Source: Zopfochytrium polystomum
Lineage: Eukaryota > Chytridiomycota > Chytridiomycetes > Chytridiales > Chytridiaceae
Direction: 5' to 3'
NCBI GenBank assembly: GCA_025765615.1
Contig: JAIVFJ010000044.1
Span: forward strand, 124,001-188,000
DNA: 64,000 nucleotides
Below the pieces are notes generated by a model. The model did no database searches and was not told where the DNA came from. It saw nothing but the letters and a program-made list of their open reading frames with translations. The number at the start of each line of letters is the position of its first letter. Position 1 is the first letter of the stretch. Positions 53,701 through 64,000 of the stretch are shown here, in pieces. Made by a program: the position numbers and the translations under genes.

Positions 53701-55619
53701 TCTGCTGACTTGCTTCTCCAAAGATTCACAGCCAACTTGCATCGTCGCGAAAACGCGCCCTATTCTACAAAGAATTGGACGCTTCGCACCAGATTGACTC
53801 TGACGAAGATCTCCTCCGGGCAGTGAAAAGCAATTGTTGGCAATTCCATTATCAGAGAGAAGTGCGCCGCAGCGAAGGATGTGCTTTTTGTACCCCGGAC
53901 GGGTGTTTCACGTCGAGACTCAAGGAAGCTTATTTGGCGCAGACGTGTTCGGAGTGTGCCACTGAGATCCACGGGGCCAAAATCAGGCTCGTTCGGCAGT
54001 TATCGGAGGTCAAAATAGTGTGCCATCAGTGCCTGCCCAAAGTCCAATACTATCCCGTCTCGCACGTGTGGGGCAATGTCAAGATGATTCCAAACTGCGC
54101 CGGAATCACGATTCTTCTTAGTTCGGAGAAACTGCAGACTATTCCCAGCATGGCCGACTTCAAGCACTGGGTCTGGATGGACTGTTTCTCGATCGACCAG
54201 GCCTCCTCGGTCGACCAGACCGAGGTCTTGCCCGAGATGTACTACATTTACCAAAACGGCCAAGCGACGGTCTTGCTTTTGAGGCCTAGCATTCTGTCGC
54301 ACGTAAACACCGTCGCCAAAGTGTTCTTGGAACACGGTGTTGAATGGAACAGGCATTCCAGATCAACCCTTGTAAATGCCCACATTGCCATGACCGACTC
54401 GTGGTGGTTCCGAATCTGGACGATGCAAGAAGCTGTGTTGAGTAAAGTTTTCGTGTCTCCCGACATGGAGAGAGTGGAGCTGGACCGCTTTCTCGATTTT
54501 ATATGCTTGCCGTGCCCGGACTTGCCGAAAAAGGAAACGGTGCTATGGGGCTACCGGATGCGAACACCAACATTTATTGCTCTCTATGAAAATCGCGACC
54601 CTCTTAGCGTGTGCGCTGGCCTGCGCGAAGCCAGGGAGGAACTCGACAAACAACGGCCCGTCACGGGCCTGGCCCTGATGAAAATGCAAGCGTCGCGGCA
54701 GTGCTCTGTCGAGAACGACAAGGTCGCCGGCCTTTTGGGCATCGTCCTGTGTTCTTTTGGTCCCGCCGGGGCCGCCGAGCTCAGCAAAGCCATCCCGAAA
54801 AAGCCAACTAAGCTCTGGACCATCGCTGAGACGCACCGCCTGTGGTACGCGATCCTCGCGGCCTGCCGCGCCAGGGGCGACGCGAGCTTCCTCGAGACCC
54901 ACGTCATTAACATGCGCGCTCCTCCCGGCTTCTCGCTCGTCTGCAGCCCCATCACCGACAACGACTTTTTCCGGACCATCCCCACGCCTCTCGACACGTG
55001 CGGCAGCTTTGACTTTATCCGCGACGCGCGGATGACGGACGACAACGGCGGCGGCGTCGGCGGCCTCGCGCTCGACGCGTACGTGCTGGACGTTGAGGTT
55101 TCCAGCATCGAGCACTTGGGCGGGTGCGTCATCCACTCGCGCGGCCTCGACGGGCTGTCGGCAAAGTACAACTACTACAGCTTGACCGACCTGGCGCCGC
55201 CGAACGGCGGCGGCGACGAGGAAGAGTCGCCGTGGCGTGGGTGGAGCTTTGTCACGACGCCCTTTGTCAACAAGGTCCTCGGCGCCCGCGCAGTGTGCTT
55301 CGCCGGCGTGCGCGGCACCCGCGCCATCGTGCCCATGCGCGCCGCCGCCAACAAGGCTGCGTTCGGCGACCGCGACCGCATGGTGCTGCTGGTGCCCGCG
55401 GCCGTGCTGGCTGCAGCTGCTGCAGCCGCCACCCCCGCCGACGGCGCCGCAAAGGCTCCGGCCTTCTCCAGGGTGTACCTGGCGACCTCGATGCGGCGGC
55501 GAAACGGCGGCGGCGGAGACGATGTGGTGTACCGCGCCTGCGGGTCCGCGTGGATTGGCCCGGCACTCGCCGACTGGTGCCGTCGCTCGCGCCAGCCGGC
55601 GGCTGTCCTGTGCATCTGA
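50702..55619 (+). CDS. HET-domain protein with repeated N-terminal modules
   Basis: Seven exons: 50702-51091, 51176-52156, 52227-52619, 52679-52936, 52991-53251, 53313-53669 and 53724-55619, giving 1,511 residues. Introns are 84, 70, 59, 54, 61 and 54 bases and all fall in phase 0. Exon 2 carries a long Glu/Asp-rich stretch with the tandem unit AGEEE. From about residue 985 a heterokaryon-incompatibility (HET) domain appears: YPVSHVWGN, then WVWMDCFSIDQAS, then EMYYIYQNGQATVLLL and WWFRIWTMQEAVL, the three classical HET blocks. Before it is a Cys-rich patch (CSECATE, CHQCLPK). HET domains trigger cell death or growth arrest in fungal non-self recognition and are distantly related to TIR. The exons before the HET domain look like copies of one module. 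Partner and trigger are unknown. Confidence 0.82.
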
Positions 55620-56762
55620 CCTTCTCCCCCGACCCCCGACCGCCTTTCGGCACTTGTTTCTTTTGGGTTTGCCGTGCGTGCCGCAGCTATCTTCTTCTGT
55701 CTATGATAGGTTCACGCCCGTGTCGTCCCTTTTGGCTCGTATCAGACCATTTCACCCCCCCCCCCCCCCCCCCCTCATCTATGCCCTTTGTCGAACTCCT
55801 GTATGTTTTTTTTGTTGTTCCCCATATCCGCCTTATTTAGTGTTGTGCTTTTTTCTTTCTTCTTTTTTTTTCTTCTCTTTTTTCCCTCGACCTTCGCAGT
55901 AGCCATACATTCTGCTTGCGTCCCAGGTCTCTCTGTCAGCCCCCAATTCCCCCACCCCATATGCATATTCACCCCCTCTTTCTTCCTCACGTATAGCTGG
56001 CGTTCAAGCCGGCTACGGTGAACAAAGAAAATGCCCGTCATGGAAGGTGCTTGGTATGTCGTTTATTTTGGAGAAAGATTCATCGAAGACGGGCTTCAAA
56101 ACACGAGCCTTGAAAGCGAGAGAGCGGGCGAGGGAGGGGTAAAAAGCGCGACTCCTCCAAAGCGCAAAAATAACGGAGAAGGAGGGGGGGAAAAAACAAG
56201 GTCGAAGGGCGGGTCCGTATCGACGACAACTGGTAGGCGAACGACATTGACATTAGAGGTCGTTTCAAGTAGAAAATGCGGAAAAGGTTTTTGAGCAATA
56301 GAACCATCAAAGTTGGAGTGGTGGGGAGGAACCTAAGAAATCGCGACGATGTCCCCCCGGCACCAAGAAAACCGGGGGGAAACAGAGCAAAGTAACAAAG
56401 CCGCAACAACAATAGACGAGAAGACTTTTAAGGCAAAGAAGATGAGATGGGCCAAGCTATAGGTTCTTTTTTCGTCCGAAAATAGGATTGAAAATAGAAT
56501 GCCTCCCCGCGCACCGACCGCCTTCGCACATGCGCAGTAGAATTAATAATAAGTAAAAGAAAAAGAAATTGGGGTGCCGGCGGTTTAGTGGGGAGGGAGA
56601 AAGTGAGATGCAGGTTACAACGACAAGAGAAAGAATTCTGAAGCACAAAACCGGTGGCAGTCGGGCAGAAAAAAAAAAAAAGAAACAAGAGAAACAGCAA
56701 AAAGATAGAGCCAGGCGGAAAATACAGAGATAAGAGAGAGAGTTTTTTTTTTAGATAGATCC
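55620..56762. other. Intergenic between convergent HET and NOS genes
   Basis: It holds a C run at 55756-55773 and T-rich and A-rich stretches. I see no gene. Both flanking genes end here. Confidence 0.55.
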
Positions 56763-58630
56763 TCAAAACACCTCCTCCGCGTACCGCCCCTCGCGCCGAA
56801 GCGCCTCGACGCGCTCCGCGCCGCCCAGCAGGTCGGCCATCACCTCTGCGCACGCCTCCGCCATCCCGCGCGTGCCGCACACGTACACCGCCGCGCCGCG
56901 CGTCTCCACAAGGTGCCGCACCCGCTCCGCGTCGCGCGCCACCGCGTCCGTCACGTGGCGCGCGGGGGCGGCGCAGCGGCCGCCGCGGCCACGTCCACGA
57001 CCAGCTCCAGCGCGCGGTGGCGCCGACAGCGCCGGGCGCGAGTACGCGACGACGACGGCGTCCGGCGCGAACGCGGCGGCCATCTCGCGGCGGTACAGGT
57101 GGTCCCTGCGGCCGCGGCAGCCGAAAAACAGCAGCGCGCGGTCGGCCGCGAGACGCGGCGTCGTCGTGGTAGTCGTGGTCGCCGCGGGGGTCTTGATCGT
57201 CGTCGTCGTCGTCCCGCGCGAAGCCAGCGTGCGCCAGAAGGCGCGGAAGGGTGCGATCCCCGTGCCGTTGCTGATCATGATGACGGGGGGTGACGGCGCC
57301 GGGGCGGCCGTCGTGTTGGTTGTGGAGGAGGAGCTGCGCGGTGGGGCGCGCGGCGCGAGGCGGAAGGACGGCGACGGGCTGATGTACATGCGCACGTCGT
57401 CGGCGCCGCTGCCGCTGCCGGCGTTCAGGCTCCACAGGTACTGCGAGCACAGCCCGCGCCGCAGCGGCGCCAGCGTGGCAGACTCGCGCAGTGTCGTCGT
57501 CTCGCTGCTGGCGTCGTCGGTGGTTCCAGCACGGTCGCCTTCCGCGTCGTGGTCGTCGTCATCACCGCAGTCGTCCTCGTCGTCGTACTCGTCCTCTTCC
57601 GCCGCGTCCCAGTCTTCGGCACCGGCATCGTCGTAGTCGTCCTCGCTGTACTCCAGCTCGCCGTCTGCAAGCCGCAGCCGGCTCGCCGACCGCCGCTTCG
57701 TCGCCACGCTGCTGCTGCCACCGCTGCCGCCGCTGCTGCTCGTCCCCCGGCTGCTACTGCGGCCCGCGGCAGAGAGCGACAGCGGCGGCACCGCCAGCCG
57801 CGCGGGGGACCCGTCGGCGGGGGCGGCCGCGGCGGACCCCGGCGGCGGTGTTAGCAGCGGCGACCTCCCCTCCTTCGCCCGCTTCCTCGCCCTGGCCGTA
57901 GCGGCGGTGGCGGCCGCCGCCTCGACCGCGGCCTCGTCCTCGACGGTAACGCACCGCACCGTGATGGCTAGCGTGCCGCGGTCCGCCTCTGCGGACGACG
58001 ACAGCGAGTACAGCCTCGGTGCGATGCGCGGGGCGAGCATCAGGAAGGCTGCGAGCGGCAGGCGGGCGGCGAGCGTCGGGAACAAGTCGAATACGCCCGC
58101 GAGCGACGGGCGCGCGTCGCGCACCCACCGCGCGTGGTTGTCGCCGGGCGCCAGCGCCAGGTACTGCAGCACCACGCGGTCGTCGGTGCCGGCGCGCGCC
58201 ACGTGCGCCGCGCGCCGCACAAAGGACAGTGACGGCGCCGCAGAGAGGTCGACGTGGTCGCGGAGCACCGTCGCGAGCGTGTGGCGACCAGAGAGGTAGT
58301 CCGGCACTGCCGTCGCCGAGGTCGTGTCGCTGTCGTCGTCGTCGCCGCCGCTGGCGGTGGCGGTCGAGTCGCTGCTGCTGGTGACTCTGATGTAGAGGCT
58401 GCCGTCGGCGGCGAAGGCGTCGAGCACGCGCTGCACGGCGCGCGGGTCGTTGCGCGGCAGGATTGCGAGGTGGTCGCCGTCGTGCACGGTCGGCGCCGCC
58501 GCCGCCGCGCTGGGCGGCAGGGCAAAATCAAAGCGCGCGGCCTCGCGCCCGGGCTCGCAAGTCAGGTCAGTCCGCTTCACGAGCCGTCCCAGGTGGTGCT
58601 GGTTCCGGCGGCGGGTCCCGGCCGGCTTCA

Positions 58631-58661
<31 letters not shown>

Positions 58662-60992
58662 GGCCACGGCCGTCGCGTCCGGCTCCTTGAGCAGCGCGGC
58701 CGAAAACACGGGCTCCCGGTTCGGCCCGCCGGCGGCGCGGGGCTTCGACAGCGCGGCGTGGCGGCGGGCGTCGCAGCGCGTCAGCGGCACGAGGCGGTTG
58801 CGCCACTCGCGAAACGCGGCGGCGGCGTCGCGCGTCTCGTCGCCGACGCCGGCGGGCAGCACAGCGCGGGCCCCGAGCGCCCGCAGCCGCGCCTCGATCG
58901 CCGCCGCGCACGCGTTGAACTGCGCGTACACGCTGCTGCCGACGCCAAACACCGCCACCTCCGTCGCCCGCAGGTCCACCCCCGCCCAAACCCCGCCGCT
59001 GTGGTTGTTGCCGCACCCGAGCGCGCGGTAAAACTTTTCGGCGTTGCCCGGCGGACCGCCCGACCCGAACGTCGACGTCACCACCACGAGCAGCACCGAC
59101 GCCGTAGCGTAGTCGCTGCCGGCGGCGGCCGCCGCCGCCGCCGGGTCCGCGAGTCGCGGCAGGTCGCAGTCGTCGAGCGGGGCGAAAGCCGCGACGCGGA
59201 TCTCGCCGCCGACTTTTTCAATGTACTTTTTCAGGTCACGCGCAAACGCCTCGGACACGCCCGTCTCGGAGCCGTAGTGGATGTGCACCAGCTGCAGGTG
59301 GCGTTTCGTACCGCCCTGCTGCGGCTCGGAGCCGTCCGCCGACGCTGTCGTCGCCGACGCCGTCTGCTGTTGCTGCTGCCCATTCTGCAAGGCGTCCACG
59401 CCGTCCGAGACGAGCTTGCGGCTCTTTGCAATCTCGTACAGCCTCTCGGGCGAGTCGCGGGGCATGAGGAAATTGGGCTTGATGAAGAAGTTGACCATCT
59501 CCTGGTGGAACACCGAGTTTGCGGACCCGCCGATGGGCGGGGTAATCCACACCCAGTCGGCGGGGATGAAACCGCGCTCGTCCATCTCCTTTTGAAAGTG
59601 GCGCGTGAACGAGTCGGACGCGGTGTGGTGGTCGACCATGGTGACGCCGGCGCTGTCAAAGCTGCCGAGCACGGCGACGGCCAGCTCGACGAGCGCGCGG
59701 TCCCGGGCGAGGTCGTGGCTGTTGCCGCCGTCGAGGTCGGGGAGGCCCATGGCGGCGGCGACGGCCGGCAGCAGGTCGTAGCGCTGCGGGTCGGCGAGGT
59801 TGCGGCACGCGATCTCGGCGTCCATGTACCAGCCGTTGAACGGCGCGCACGGGTATTGGATCCCGCCAATGTCCAGCGTGAAGGCCGAGATGGCCGGCAC
59901 GGCGTGCCACTTGAGCTGCAGGTCCGCCAGCCGCGGGTACTCGGGGTGCGTGATGGGCACCAGCAGCACCGCGTCGGCCGGCAGCTCGCGGCACAGCGGC
60001 GGCGCGTTGTCGTTCGCCTGGATAATGAGCGGCAGTACGTCGAACGCGGTGCGCGCCGCGGGCGGCTTCCACCCGAGGCCGACGCAAATGTCGGTGAGTT
60101 CGACATGAGCCGGGTCGCCGAGCACGGTGCCGTCGTCGAGGCGGTACCCTGCAAAGCGCACCAGCTGCGCGTTCCAGATGCGCCGTCCAAAGTCGTCCCC
60201 CGGCAGGATCTGCGGGAACACGGTCATGTGCGAGCTGACGACCTTGCTGCCGTTGCTCGCCTCGGTCACGGCCTCGCGCAGGTGCCGCACGCAAGTGTCG
60301 AACATCTCGTCGTTGGTGATGCGCCGGCCGTACTCGGCGTCGGGCCCGCGCGCGTCGCGCACCTGGATGTTGCGCCACTGCACGCGCATGATGCAGCGCG
60401 CCGAGTTGCGCCACGCCAGCTTGACCCCGTACGCCAGCTCGTCCGGTGTCTGAAAGTAGTAGCCCTTTTTGCGCACTTCCTCAACGACCTGCAGCAGGCG
60501 CGGCTGCAGGCCGGCAGGGCCGAGCGGGTGGCAGTCGCGGTAGTACTCTTCGAGAAACTCGCCGGCCTCGGCGATAATATCGTGCTTGGACCGCGCGGCG
60601 TCGCACAGCGGGAGGTTGGTCTTGTCCATCATGGCTGCGTGGCACTGGTTCTGCTGGCAGCCGACGCCGTACAGCGATTTGCCCGCGAGCTTGGCCGTGT
60701 GGTGGTGCGTCTTGTCGCCGCTGGCGAGGTTGGTCATGGTGACGTCCAGGAACGGGCACTTGCCGCTGTTGCCGCCGGCGCCGTGCGCAACGAGCGGGTG
60801 GCCGCCAGGAATGACAATCGGCGCCAGCGGTGACGGCGCCTCGGGCTGCTCGCACTGCGTTTCCTGGTCGCACGCTTGAATTTGCAGCTGCGGTACTTGA
60901 CCTCCCAACGACATGGACTGCTGCTGCTGCTGGCTCTGCTGCTGGTGCTGGTATTGCTGCTGCTGGTGGCACTGCTGCTGCTGGTTTTGCAT
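56763..60992 (-). CDS. Nitric oxide synthase (oxygenase plus reductase)
   Basis: 1,409 residues in one frame from ATG at 60992. The oxygenase domain has a zinc motif CQQNQC (112-117), the heme ligand Cys200 in AWRNSARCIMRVQW, the arginine-binding Glu393 in FNGWYMDAEIACRN, and pterin/dimer-interface blocks VDHHTASDSF and ADWVWITPPIGGS, then VFHQEM. A linker of about 60 residues (503-565) follows. The reductase has flavodoxin VHIHYGSETGVSEAFA, FAD RLYSLSSSA, and NADPH blocks VIMISNGTGIAPFRAFW, FFGCRGRRDHLY and VYVCGTRGMAEAC, ending RYAEEVF. The protein makes NO and citrulline from arginine using NADPH, FAD, FMN, heme and tetrahydrobiopterin. Oddities are a long Asp/Glu insert (near EDDYDDAGAEDWD) between the FAD and NADPH parts and no obvious calmodulin helix in the linker. 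A 46-base intron (61078-61033) would join it to an upstream exon. Confidence 0.93.
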
Positions 60993-61575
60993 CAGGGGGT
61001 ATTGCGGCTGGGCGTTCGGCAGTGGAGACTGCCTCCCGGCGGCGTTGGGGTCGTTTTCTCCAGAACAGCCTCTTTAACGGATCGTATGAGGCTTCGTGGC
61101 TGTTCTTGAATTTCCGACCGCCGCCGCCGCTGCTGCTGCTGCCGCTGCCAGCCGCGCTGGCGGCATCCCCTTCGCCGCGGGAGAATTCTCCAGTGTCGGC
61201 CGACACAGGATAAGTGGCAATGGAAGGGGGAGGAGTGGGCGTAGGAGGAGGAGGAGGAGGAGGGGTGGTAGTGGCGGCCATGCGCGAAGGCGAGGGGGTC
61301 CGGCTGCGGACCATTTGGGTCATTGGGGGTAGCAGCCGGAACTTTCGCGCTGGGGCGGTGACGGTCACGGCGGTCGCGCTGGCAGCCGCCACATTTCCGC
61401 CGTCTCCGCCACCGCCATGTGCAAGAAAGTCGCCGTTGCCGGCGCCGCCATGGTGGGAGTAGTAGTATGCAGAGTGGGTTCCGTTACTATCGTTGACTTG
61501 ACTGTTGCCAGTGTAGTTGTTGTTGTTGTTGTTGTTGCCGCCATCGCGAAAGAGAAAGTCTCGGATCAGAGGCAT
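60993..61575 (-). CDS. Probable 5' exon of the nitric oxide synthase gene
   Basis: From ATG at 61575-61573 a frame reads MPLIRDFLFRDGG, followed by Asn-, Pro-, Ala- and Ser-rich sequence and a basic HEASYDPLKRLFWRKRPQRRR. The NOS frame is open only back to a TAA near 61075. A donor GTTAAAG at 61078 and an acceptor GGGAG ending at 61033 would remove 46 bases and put both in frame, yielding a 1,588-residue protein. The splice is inferred by phase only and the acceptor is purine-rich. The alternative is that translation starts at 60992. Confidence 0.4.
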
Positions 61576-61587
61576 GATTGACTCGGC

Positions 61588-61895
61588 TGTGTGTGTGTGT
61601 GTGTGTGTGTGGAGATTAGATCGTAAAAATAACATTTAATTACTACGACGGCGACGACGACTCGTCTGGAAAAAGAGCGTTCTTTCCTACTTACTCGAAA
61701 TGGGGGGGGGGTGTAGTCCTGTTCTGAAGCGTATACAACAGCTAGGTAGCGCCTTGATATATAATAATAGAGGAGTAGCAGTCGAACTGGGGGGTACTGA
61801 AATAATAGGCTGCCCGGCTGGGTCCGTTTGTGTGTGTGTGTGTGTGACTGAGAGAGCGAGAGAGAGAGAGCGAGAGAGAAAGAGAGACAGACAGT
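61588..61895. repeat. (GT)n and (GA)n microsatellites upstream of NOS
   Basis: A GT tract at 61588-61611 lies just upstream of the presumed first ATG. GT and GA tracts follow at about 61826-61895. They create poly-(His-Thr) and poly-(Arg-Glu) open frames that are not genes. Confidence 0.85.
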
Positions 61896-62127
61896 GAGAG
61901 AGACAAAGTTAGTGTTTTTGGGGACGGGGTTCACGCGCGTTTGGAGAGAGAGAGGTAGACAGAGGGACAGACAGAGAGGTAGTGGTCGTGCACGCAATGA
62001 CAAGTGTGGCTGCGATGGCCGCAAGACAGGCTTCATCATTGTTGCTGTTGTTAAAGTTGCCATTTTTTTACCTGCTGGCTCAAAAAAAATATTCGATACG
62101 ATATTAAGATACTCTGCTGTTTGGCGT

Positions 62128-62129
<2 letters not shown>

Positions 62130-62190
<61 letters not shown>

Positions 62191-62285
62191 GTGGGTTGAT
62201 TCCTTGCTTTGTCTTTCGAAGAGCGAGCAGTGAAGTTGTGGTTGCTGTTGGTTGGTTGTTGTTGTTTCAAAGTTATTCACTGTAA

Positions 62286-62318
<33 letters not shown>
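62130..62318. repeat. (GT)n and (TCG)n microsatellites
   Basis: GT at 62130-62184 and TCG at 62287-62318, in otherwise unremarkable sequence upstream of NOS. Confidence 0.9.
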
Positions 62319-62445
62319 CCAGCACGTCAGCGTGGGAGGGGGGGGCGAGCGAGCGATCGTCGTTGGGTTAAGATTCGATCGTTGCTGTAGGGAGCTAGCT
62401 ACCTGCTCTCAAATACTGCTTGCTGCCTGGAGGGCGCTGAGGGGG

Positions 62446-62548
62446 AGTGGGCGTGGGCGTGGGCGTGGGCGTGGGCGTGGGCGTGGGCGTGGGCGTGGGC
62501 GTGGGCGTGGGCGTGGGCGTGGGCGTGGGCGTGGGCGGGCGGGCGGGC
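62446..62548 (+). repeat. (GGGCGT)n hexamer minisatellite, G-quadruplex-prone
   Basis: About 15 tandem GTGGGC units followed by GGGC tetramers. Regular G3 runs every 6 bases on the + strand could form stacked G-quadruplexes. Confidence 0.9.
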
Positions 62549-63002
62549 GGGTGGGGGGCGGCGACGGAACAGCAAGCAGGCAAGGCAAATCGCGTTTTTT
62601 GTTTTGTTTGCAATGTAATTGCTTAATTGTGCGGTGTGAGGGGAGTGAATGGGAGTGACGGAAGTGAACCGAATTATCTTGGTATTTATTTATTCTGTTT
62701 GTTTAGTGTTGTTTTTTTTGTTTTGTTTTTTTGTTTTGTTTTTTTAGGGAGGCTTGCGTGCCGGCGGCCTTCTTTCTGGCCGTCGCCTGCGGGTTGGCCA
62801 GCCAGTGCGAAGACAGCCAAGCCTGGACCCAGTCCAGGTGGTGTGCCCCCCACGAAGGCGCCACTAGTGTGGAGTGTGGAGAAGATCGCGCATTGGCCAA
62901 CAGACAGACACACAGACAGACACCTACACCACAGAATCACACCCAAAAAAATTCATTTCCCGCCTCCCAGCCACCGCGCTAGGTGACAAACCTTGCCAGT
63001 GC
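62549..63002. other. Unassigned DNA
   Basis: Low-complexity T/G stretches and unique sequence. A GACA cluster lies near 62903-62922. No gene recognised. Confidence 0.4.
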
Positions 63003-63003
63003 A

Positions 63004-63064
<61 letters not shown>

Positions 63065-63457
63065 GAGAGAGAGAGGGAGGGAGGGAGACAGAGAGCAGAG
63101 AGACCGGAGAGACAGAGAGTGCGAGAGACAGAGAGAAAAATTTTCGTATTTATTAACTGCATTTTTTCCATGTTCATTGATGTTCATTGGGTTGATCCCT
63201 TTTGTTTTCTTTTGTTCTTCAGCGCTGCATCTTTCGTGCATGTGTGCAAAGAAGGGAAGCTGCCCTCCTTGCGCACCAACGAAATAAAAATATCTGGGGC
63301 TGAGTTGCGGAGTGGTGGCACCAACCCACCCACCCACCCACACACACACGCACACACACACCTCATGCATATCCATCGGAATGTCTGTGCCCCTCGCCGC
63401 CTATGCCCAAGACAGCCAAAAATTGGAGGGACCCAGAGGATAGAGGAGAAAGAGTGG

Positions 63458-63533
<76 letters not shown>

Positions 63534-63565
63534 GAGCAGAGAGAGAGACAGAGAGAGAGAGACCC
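63003..63565. repeat. Two (GA)n microsatellites
   Basis: GA tracts at 63003-63140 and 63454-63565, with a CA-rich stretch at about 63328-63362 between them. Confidence 0.9.
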
Positions 63566-63806
63566 CAGCGTGCAAGCAACCAACTGACAAGGATGCTCTC
63601 TGTGCTCGAAATACAACAAACAAAACCCCCACCAAAAGCAAGAAACACACAAGTGAAGACATGCAAAACACACGGGGAAACACCCAATTTCTCAAAAGGG
63701 TGCAACAAAGGAAGCGCCTGGCGCTACCACACCACACCTCACTTCAGTGTGATAAGTCCTGCACAAACAAATCAAGCCAGGTCATGCAAATTGAGAGTTT
63801 GGATGT

Positions 63807-64000
63807 TGTCAGGAACAGGGCAGGACAGGACAAGGCAGACAAGGAACTGAGAGGAGTGATGATTGTATTGGAAACAATAATTCACTTGAGGGATGGGACA
63901 AGTCCCCCATCCTCCTTTTATGCCTTTTGAGAGTGTTCCTTGTCAAGACTCAAAGAAAGTTCCAGAAAGAGCAATTAGTAATACAATGATACGAATGATA
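63807..64000 (-). mobile_element. LTR of the gypsy family, cut by the window end
   Basis: TGTCAGGAACAGGGCAGGAC and the next 170 bases match the right-hand part of the family-1 LTR, including the TATA box region. Whether it is a solo LTR or the edge of another full element cannot be told from here. Confidence 0.9.

Noticed and set aside
58254..60833. 859-codon plus-strand open frame opposite NOS
   Set aside because: It is the mirror of a GC-rich, strongly codon-biased gene. The minus-strand frame shows unmistakable NOS motifs, while this one is Arg/Val/Ala low-complexity.
62446..62548. Telomeric repeat or CRISPR-like array
   Set aside because: The unit GGGCGT is not a known telomere unit, and there are no spacers. 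It is a simple minisatellite.

Overview
The window is eukaryotic nuclear DNA. Genes are split by short GT-AG introns (46-217 bases), codon use is GC-rich, Gln/Ser/Ala/Asp homopolymers are common, and microsatellites are dense. The gene set (CLP1, RBM42, a LicD/Mnn4-type protein, a HET-domain protein, an NLR-like receptor, a PlsB-type acyltransferase, a nitric oxide synthase, a chromodomain Ty3/gypsy element) suggests an opisthokont, most likely an early-diverging fungus or a fungus-like/holozoan protist. I cannot name the species from sequence alone. Splice coordinates were read by eye from reading-frame continuity and consensus sites.

Layout: 1-732, 3' end of CLP1. 1334-3967 (-), an aminotransferase-V protein of the molybdenum-cofactor-sulfurase type that has lost its PLP lysine. 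4.0-11.0 kb, a transposon graveyard with three repeat families, including a three-level nest of solo LTRs. 11116-12299, RBM42. 12598-14607 (-), LicD/Mnn4-like membrane protein. 15-21.8 kb, mostly gene-free, with repeat copies and a copia relic. 21839-24622, a Ser-rich tail-anchored protein of unknown function. 25.5-32.3 kb, repeat family 3 followed by an intact, young chromodomain Ty3/gypsy retrotransposon (27061-32320). 34934-38726, a five-exon TIR/NB-ARC/TPR receptor. 40.3-41.3 kb, a dead Tc1 transposase with a solo LTR in it. 42113-45964 (-), a multi-exon glycerol-3-phosphate/dihydroxyacetone-phosphate acyltransferase. 47.1-49.9 kb (-), a decayed Ty1/copia element. 50702-55619, a seven-exon HET-domain protein. 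56763-60992 (-, probably reaching 61575), a full-length two-domain nitric oxide synthase. 61.6-64 kb, microsatellites and an LTR cut by the window end.

Three things deserve attention. (1) The gypsy element has its whole replication logic readable in sequence: heat-shock-element arrays and a TATA box in U3, a primer-binding site complementary to the predicted mRNA 5' end (Tf1-style self-priming), a -1 frameshift heptamer followed by an 8-bp stem between gag and pol, a polypurine tract that doubles as the end of pol, and a perfect target-site duplication. (2) A TIR-NB-ARC-TPR receptor and a HET-domain protein, both plausible self/non-self recognition or cell-death genes, lie 12 kb apart, with a nitric oxide synthase next to the HET gene. 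(3) The MOCOS-like protein keeps the family fold motifs but not the catalytic lysine.
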